Program-made: the position numbers and the translations under genes
Assembly (NCBI GenBank): GCA_019419995.1
Contig: JAHZHZ010000002.1
Location: 128,242-192,241, forward strand
Direction: 5' to 3'
Source of the DNA: Clostridiales bacterium
GTDB taxonomy: Bacteria; Bacillota; Clostridia; Christensenellales; Aristaeellaceae
DNA length: 64,000 nt
The notes under the pieces: model-generated
The model's input: only the letters and a program-made list of their open reading frames with translations
Told to the model about the DNA's origin: nothing
The model's database searches: none
Part shown: positions 60,526-64,000 of the stretch, piece after piece
How the letters are laid out: each line of letters begins with the position of its first letter
How positions within the stretch are numbered: the first letter of the stretch is position 1

Positions 60526-61047
60526 TTGTATCGCCGGTTTTTTTGTGCGTTGCTGATGGCAACGTTGATCTTTGGAGGGGCCAGGGCCGAGGCACCGATG
60601 GATCTGGTGCGCCTGCAGGTGGTGGCTACGGATGATAGTCCAGAGGCTCAGGCACTGAAGCTGGAATTGCGGGATGTGTGCCTGCGGGGGGCGGAATTGT
60701 GTTTGGCGGATGCTCCAGACGCGGACGCAGCTTACATGGCATTGCAAAATCATCTGGAGGATTTCCAGTCTGCCTGCGAGAAGCGCGCCCGGGAATTGGG
60801 CTGGGATGTGGAAATCTGTGCTGAAGCGGGGGTGTTTGACTTCCCAGATCGAATTTATGGCAAATTACTGGTGCCTGCGGGCGAGTACCGTGCCCTGAGG
60901 GTGACTATTGGCGAAGGGAAAGGTCGCAACTGGTGGTGCGTATTGTATCCGTCGCTGTGCACACTCAATGAAGTGGATGCGGATGGGGATACAAATGTAG
61001 GCGGTGTGCTTGCCTGGTTGAAAGCCAAGATTGGAGGAATTTTATGA
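60526..61047 (+). CDS. spoIIR: Stage II sporulation protein R
   Basis: 173 residues, exported: an N-terminal signal (about 2-22) and then the SpoIIR core 'VRLQVVATDDSPEAQALKLELRD', 'RIYGKLLVPAGEYRALRVTIGEGKGRNWWCVLYP'. In B. subtilis the forespore secretes SpoIIR to trigger SpoIIGA and activate sigma-E in the mother cell. TTG start at 60526 behind AGAGGAGGA; the upstream frame lacks a signal peptide. It overlaps sleB by 4 bp. Confidence 0.93.
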   Translation: MYRRFFCALLMATLIFGGARAEAPMDLVRLQVVATDDSPEAQALKLELRDVCLRGAELCLADAPDADAAYMALQNHLEDFQSACEKRARELGWDVEICAEAGVFDFPDRIYGKLLVPAGEYRALRVTIGEGKGRNWWCVLYPSLCTLNEVDADGDTNVGGVLAWLKAKIGGIL

Positions 61048-61736
61048 AAAGCAATAGAAAACTATCGCTGATTTTAGCGTTGATGCTGGCACTGATGAGC
61101 TTTTCCCCCGCCCATGCAGCTACGGTGCTGGAGGTGGGTTCCAGGGGCGATGATGTGGTGAAGGTGCAAAAACGCCTGATTCAATTTGATTATTTGAAAG
61201 GAACGGCGGATGGCAGATATGGAGAAGCAACCCGCAATGCCGTGCTGCGCTTTCAACGCAATAATGGGCTCACAGCAGATGGTCGTGTAGGGCCCAAAAC
61301 TGCGGCAGCATTGGGCGTAACCCTGTCTGGCTCGTCCGGAGGAAGCTCTTCCACCACAGCCAGTACTTCATCTACAAGCTATGTGTCCTCGGATCACCGC
61401 CTGCTGTCCAAGCTGGTGTACGCAGAAGCTCGGGGAGAGAGTTACAAGGGACAGGTGGCAGTGGCAGCGGTAGTACTCAACCGGGTGGCCAGTTCCTCCT
61501 TTCCTAACACGATTTCGGGAGTAATCTATCAGGCGGGCGCATTCAGCTGCGTGGACAACGGCTCCATCAATAACACTCCGGATTCCAGTTGCATTCGCGC
61601 TGCCTTGGATGCGCTCAATGGCTGGGATCCTACTGGAGGGTGTCTGTACTACTATAATGCGCGCACGGCTCAGGATAAGTGGATTTTTTCCCGTACCGTG
61701 CAGACGGTTATTGGCAATCATTCCTTTGCCATTTGA
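61044..61736 (+). CDS. sleB: Spore cortex-lytic enzyme SleB
   Basis: 230 residues. A signal peptide (about 1-25) is followed by one PG_binding_1 domain (about 28-90) and a Ser/Thr/Gly linker (about 94-113). The SleB catalytic domain (Hydrolase_2) has its Glu128 in 'LVYAEARGESYKGQVAVAAVVLNRV'. It is a lytic transglycosylase that degrades cortex during germination. The ATG overlaps the spoIIR stop and ypeB follows 12 bp later, the conserved sleB-ypeB order. Confidence 0.95.
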   Translation: MKSNRKLSLILALMLALMSFSPAHAATVLEVGSRGDDVVKVQKRLIQFDYLKGTADGRYGEATRNAVLRFQRNNGLTADGRVGPKTAAALGVTLSGSSGGSSSTTASTSSTSYVSSDHRLLSKLVYAEARGESYKGQVAVAAVVLNRVASSSFPNTISGVIYQAGAFSCVDNGSINNTPDSSCIRAALDALNGWDPTGGCLYYYNARTAQDKWIFSRTVQTVIGNHSFAI

Positions 61737-61748
61737 GGAGGATACGGT

Positions 61749-63068
61749 ATGGATAAAATCAGCAGGCGAAATTGGATGCGTGCGGCATTAGTGGCTCTGT
61801 CAGCTCTGCTTGTTTCCATGGTTGTGATGAATATTGCCCGCTCGGAACAGCTTGTGGACGCTCAGAGTCGCATCAATGCCGTCTATGAAAAGGCTTTTTA
61901 CGAAACTTGTGAATTGACGGAAGCGATTTCCTCCAACTACCGCAAATTGCTGGTAGCGGCAGATGAAATGCAGATGCAGGTGCTACTGGGAGAGATTAGC
62001 AGGGAAACCCAGGGGGCTGCGGGCAATCTGGCACTGTTACCTTTGGGAGAGCAGACCATATCCGCTACGATCAAATTTATCAATCAGGCGGAAGACTTTG
62101 CAGAGAGCTTGTCCCAAAAAATTGCTGAAGGCAGTGGAGTGTCCGAATCGGATTATGCCACCATGGAAACGCTCTCGGAGAGCGCCGCTGAATTCTCCGT
62201 GAGTTTGAGTAAACTGTTGGAGAGGTACGAACGGGGAGAGGCGGTATTTGACGCTACGGATTACGCAGAGACAGGCAACGAGAGCCTCTATCCACTTACC
62301 AGCGAAGCGGGAGAATACCCTGTGCTTTTGTATGACGGCCCATTCTCCGATGGGGCCACTACGGGCCAATATGAGGCGCTGAGCACTCTTGGTAAGATCA
62401 GTGTGGAGCAGGCGGAAGAAAAATTGCGGGCGTTTATTCCTGTGGATGAACTCAGTTATACTGGAGAGAGCCATCCTGAGGTAGATTGCTATGAGTTCCG
62501 GATACGCAGTGGAGATTATGAAATTTCTGCGGGACTGACGCAGAACGGTGGCGAAGTGCTCTATTTGTTGCCCGAGACGGGGGAGAGTCAGATCAATTAC
62601 ACGGAGCAGGAACTCTGTGACATTGCCCGGGCATTTCTGATCTCCCGGGGTTACGGCGCCATGGAAATGAGTTATTATTCTCGCTTTGGAGGAATACTGA
62701 CCATCAATTATGCGGCCGTGCAGGATGGCGTGGTACTTTACCCGGATCTGGTAAAAATTCAGTTGTCCATGAAGGATGGCCGGATCATCGGCCTGGACGC
62801 TAAAAATTATCTGAAGAATCACCGCACCCGCAGTCTTGCTACCCCTGCATTGACTCAAGAGGAGGCTATGTTGCGCATCAGTCCCCGGCTGGCGGCTACT
62901 TCTGCCCGCCTGTGCTTGATTCCCCAAAACCAGAAGGAATATCTATGCTACGAAATAAGCGCCACAGATGGGAACGATGAATTCCTGGTGTATGTGGATG
63001 CGCGTACAGGTGTGGAACGGGATTTGATGCAGGTGTTGTCCCGAAACAATGGAACGTTGGTGATGTGA
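61749..63068 (+). CDS. ypeB: Germination protein YpeB
   Basis: 439 residues. An N-terminal membrane anchor (about 11-29) is followed by a helical region and C-terminal PepSY-like (YpeB) domains ('[21 protein letters not shown]', later '[14 protein letters not shown]' and '[14 protein letters not shown]'). YpeB stabilises and localises SleB in the spore. GAGGA precedes the ATG. The next open frame overlaps its end. Confidence 0.93.
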   Translation: MDKISRRNWMRAALVALSALLVSMVVMNIARSEQLVDAQSRINAVYEKAFYETCELTEAISSNYRKLLVAADEMQMQVLLGEISRETQGAAGNLALLPLGEQTISATIKFINQAEDFAESLSQKIAEGSGVSESDYATMETLSESAAEFSVSLSKLLERYERGEAVFDATDYAETGNESLYPLTSEAGEYPVLLYDGPFSDGATTGQYEALSTLGKISVEQAEEKLRAFIPVDELSYTGESHPEVDCYEFRIRSGDYEISAGLTQNGGEVLYLLPETGESQINYTEQELCDIARAFLISRGYGAMEMSYYSRFGGILTINYAAVQDGVVLYPDLVKIQLSMKDGRIIGLDAKNYLKNHRTRSLATPALTQEEAMLRISPRLAATSARLCLIPQNQKEYLCYEISATDGNDEFLVYVDARTGVERDLMQVLSRNNGTLVM

Positions 63069-63148
63069 GCATGGAATACTCAAGACCTTCACCTAGGCGC
63101 GGGGAGCTGCATAACATGCAGCAGACCCTCTATGCGGAGCGTGATCCA

Positions 63149-63496
63149 ATGATAATGCGCGGAGATCTATTCAGCGCCTGTCTGGATCCGGTGGTTGGCT
63201 CGGAGCAGGGTGGAATTCGCCCTGTGCTCATCGTGCAGAACGATGTAGGCAATCGCTACAGCCCCACGGTGATCGTACTTGCGGTCACGGGTCAGATCAA
63301 CAAGACGCGCCTGCCCACCCATGTGCCGGTGGCCGCCGGCAGCACCGGGCTTCAGAAGGATAGCGTGATCCTCGCGGAACAGATTCGGACGCTGGATAAG
63401 CGCCGCCTGCGGGAAAAAATTGGTTCGCTGAAACCCGAGGTGATGCAGAAGGTGAGCGAGGCCATGCTGATCTCGCTGGGCTTCACCATCCATTGA
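63149..63496 (+). CDS. ndoA: MazF/EndoA-type endoribonuclease toxin
   Basis: 115 residues from the ATG at 63149, matching MazF/EndoA along its length: '[19 protein letters not shown]' at the start, 'RPVLIVQND' (catalytic Arg), '[13 protein letters not shown]' (catalytic Thr) and '[17 protein letters not shown]'. It cuts mRNA at short specific sequences. A start at 63116 (GGGGAG, 9 nt spacing) would add 11 residues. No antitoxin gene is adjacent: the upstream neighbour is ypeB, and 190 bp without a gene follow. Related EndoA genes usually follow a small antitoxin gene. Confidence 0.92.
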   Translation: MIMRGDLFSACLDPVVGSEQGGIRPVLIVQNDVGNRYSPTVIVLAVTGQINKTRLPTHVPVAAGSTGLQKDSVILAEQIRTLDKRRLREKIGSLKPEVMQKVSEAMLISLGFTIH

Positions 63497-63508
63497 CAGA
63501 CGCAGCCG

Positions 63509-63543
63509 GCGCCGCGCACTTTAAGTGCGCGGCGCATTTTTTA
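63509..63543 (+). terminator. Terminator of the sleB-ypeB-ndoA run
   Basis: An 11-bp GC stem (GCGCCGCGCAC with GTGCGCGGCGC) with a TTTAA loop, followed by ATTTTTTAT. Confidence 0.92.
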
Positions 63544-63628
63544 TGGGTAAGGATTTTACCAGCGGGTATTTATCTAAAGCAATGGATGTGTCACGATTAT
63601 AAGCTTAAACTTGAGACAGATGTGGGCG

Positions 63629-63657
63629 TTGTCTTTGGGCGAAATTTGTGCTATCAT
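63629..63657 (+). promoter_or_regulatory. Promoter of the DnaD-like gene
   Basis: TTGTCT and TATCAT are separated by 17 bp, about 30 bp before the start codon. Confidence 0.6.
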
Positions 63658-63686
63658 AAAATCACCTGTTGAAATGAGGGGATTTT

Positions 63687-64000
63687 ATGCCTTTTTGCAG
63701 TTTTTCCGAGGGTGCGGCCATGTTTGATGTCACGCCTGTTGAAAACATGTTCCTGTTGGAATACCTTCCTACGGCCCCGGACGGCTTTCTGCGGGTCTAT
63801 CTCTATGCGCGCATGCTGTGCCTGCACCCGGAGCTGGGTGGAGAGATTTCAGATTTGGCGAAGGCGCTGCACATGGAGGAGGATGCGGTGTACAATGCCT
63901 TTCAGTATTGGGAACAACAGGGACTGGTGGAAAAACTCAGTGATCGTCCGGCCAGCTATGCCATTTGTCCGCTGCGAAGCGGTGCTGCCGTACACGCACA
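63687..64000 (+). CDS. DnaD-like replication protein (3' end outside window)
   Basis: 104 codons are visible and the frame is open at the window edge. After a short leader it reads 'MFDVTPVENMFLLEYLP' and 'FLRVYLYARMLCLHPELG', then a winged-helix-like 'ISDLAKALHMEEDAVYNAFQYWEQQGLVEKL'. This is the N-terminal layout of Firmicutes DnaD proteins that load replication initiation factors. The usual C-terminal DnaD domain would lie outside the window. GAGGGGA precedes the ATG. Confidence 0.8.
   Translation, partial: MPFCSFSEGAAMFDVTPVENMFLLEYLPTAPDGFLRVYLYARMLCLHPELGGEISDLAKALHMEEDAVYNAFQYWEQQGLVEKLSDRPASYAICPLRSGAAVHA

Noticed and set aside
1..64000. CRISPR arrays, insertion sequences, prophage modules
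   Set aside because: No regularly spaced repeats, transposase or integrase motifs, or phage structural genes were seen. The XRE-S24 and RHH genes alone do not indicate a prophage.

Overview
The window reads as a chromosome segment from a Gram-positive, endospore-forming member of the Bacillota, most likely a Clostridia-type anaerobe. Supporting observations are: sporulation and germination genes (spoIIR, sleB, ypeB); SepF, DivIVA and YlmH/YggT division-cluster genes; a T-box RNA in front of ileS; long-form HPF; pyruvate phosphate dikinase; strong AGGAGG ribosome binding sites; and many TTGACA/TATAAT-like promoters. Placement below class level is not possible from sequence reading alone. No phage, insertion sequence, CRISPR array or rRNA was seen, and one tRNA gene was found.

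Region 1 (1-8405) is an accessory catabolic block. It holds the 3' part of a ROK-family regulator, then a ribose-type ABC importer (ATPase, permease, binding protein), two short-chain dehydrogenases and a Gfo/Idh/MocA oxidoreductase, all on the + strand. The importer promoter is flanked by two almost identical 23-bp repeats. The block looks more AT-rich than the rest and ends at a tiny ribbon-helix-helix protein and tRNA-Ser(GGA), whose 3' end faces the block, as at the edge of a genomic island.

Region 2 (8406-32010) is mixed metabolism and regulation: an aldo/keto reductase; T-box-controlled ileS (type-2-like); a small (p)ppGpp synthetase; a two-component system with an MFS transporter; a secondary alcohol dehydrogenase; AzlCD amino-acid exporter; a J-domain protein; a D-2-hydroxyacid dehydrogenase; a PHP phosphatase; an L,D-transpeptidase; an SDR; a class II aldolase; topB; hpf; pncB; and lgt.

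Region 3 (32233-39143) is a conserved division/envelope operon: HlyD-like adaptor, yggS, sepF, yggT, ylmH, divIVA, a DUF5665-type protein, lspA, an RluD-type pseudouridine synthase and an XRE-S24 regulator.

Region 4 (39223-56537) holds a Lrp/AsnC regulator, the pseudouridine catabolism pair psuK-psuG, an SH3b-NlpC/P60 wall hydrolase, ppdK, the DUF512-der-plsY-xylB run, a metallophosphoesterase, a MATE exporter, gltX, galM and a TSCPD protein.

Region 5 (56542-64000) has two membrane proteins with extracytoplasmic or cytoplasmic zinc modules (one ending in a peptidoglycan-binding domain), a HAD hydrolase, a GNAT acetyltransferase, spoIIR-sleB-ypeB, an endoribonuclease of the MazF/EndoA type without an adjacent antitoxin, and the 5' end of a DnaD-like gene.

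Most of the window is orthodox core genome. The least explained parts are the regulated catabolic block, the zinc-module membrane proteins, the XRE-S24 protein and the orphan MazF behind ypeB.
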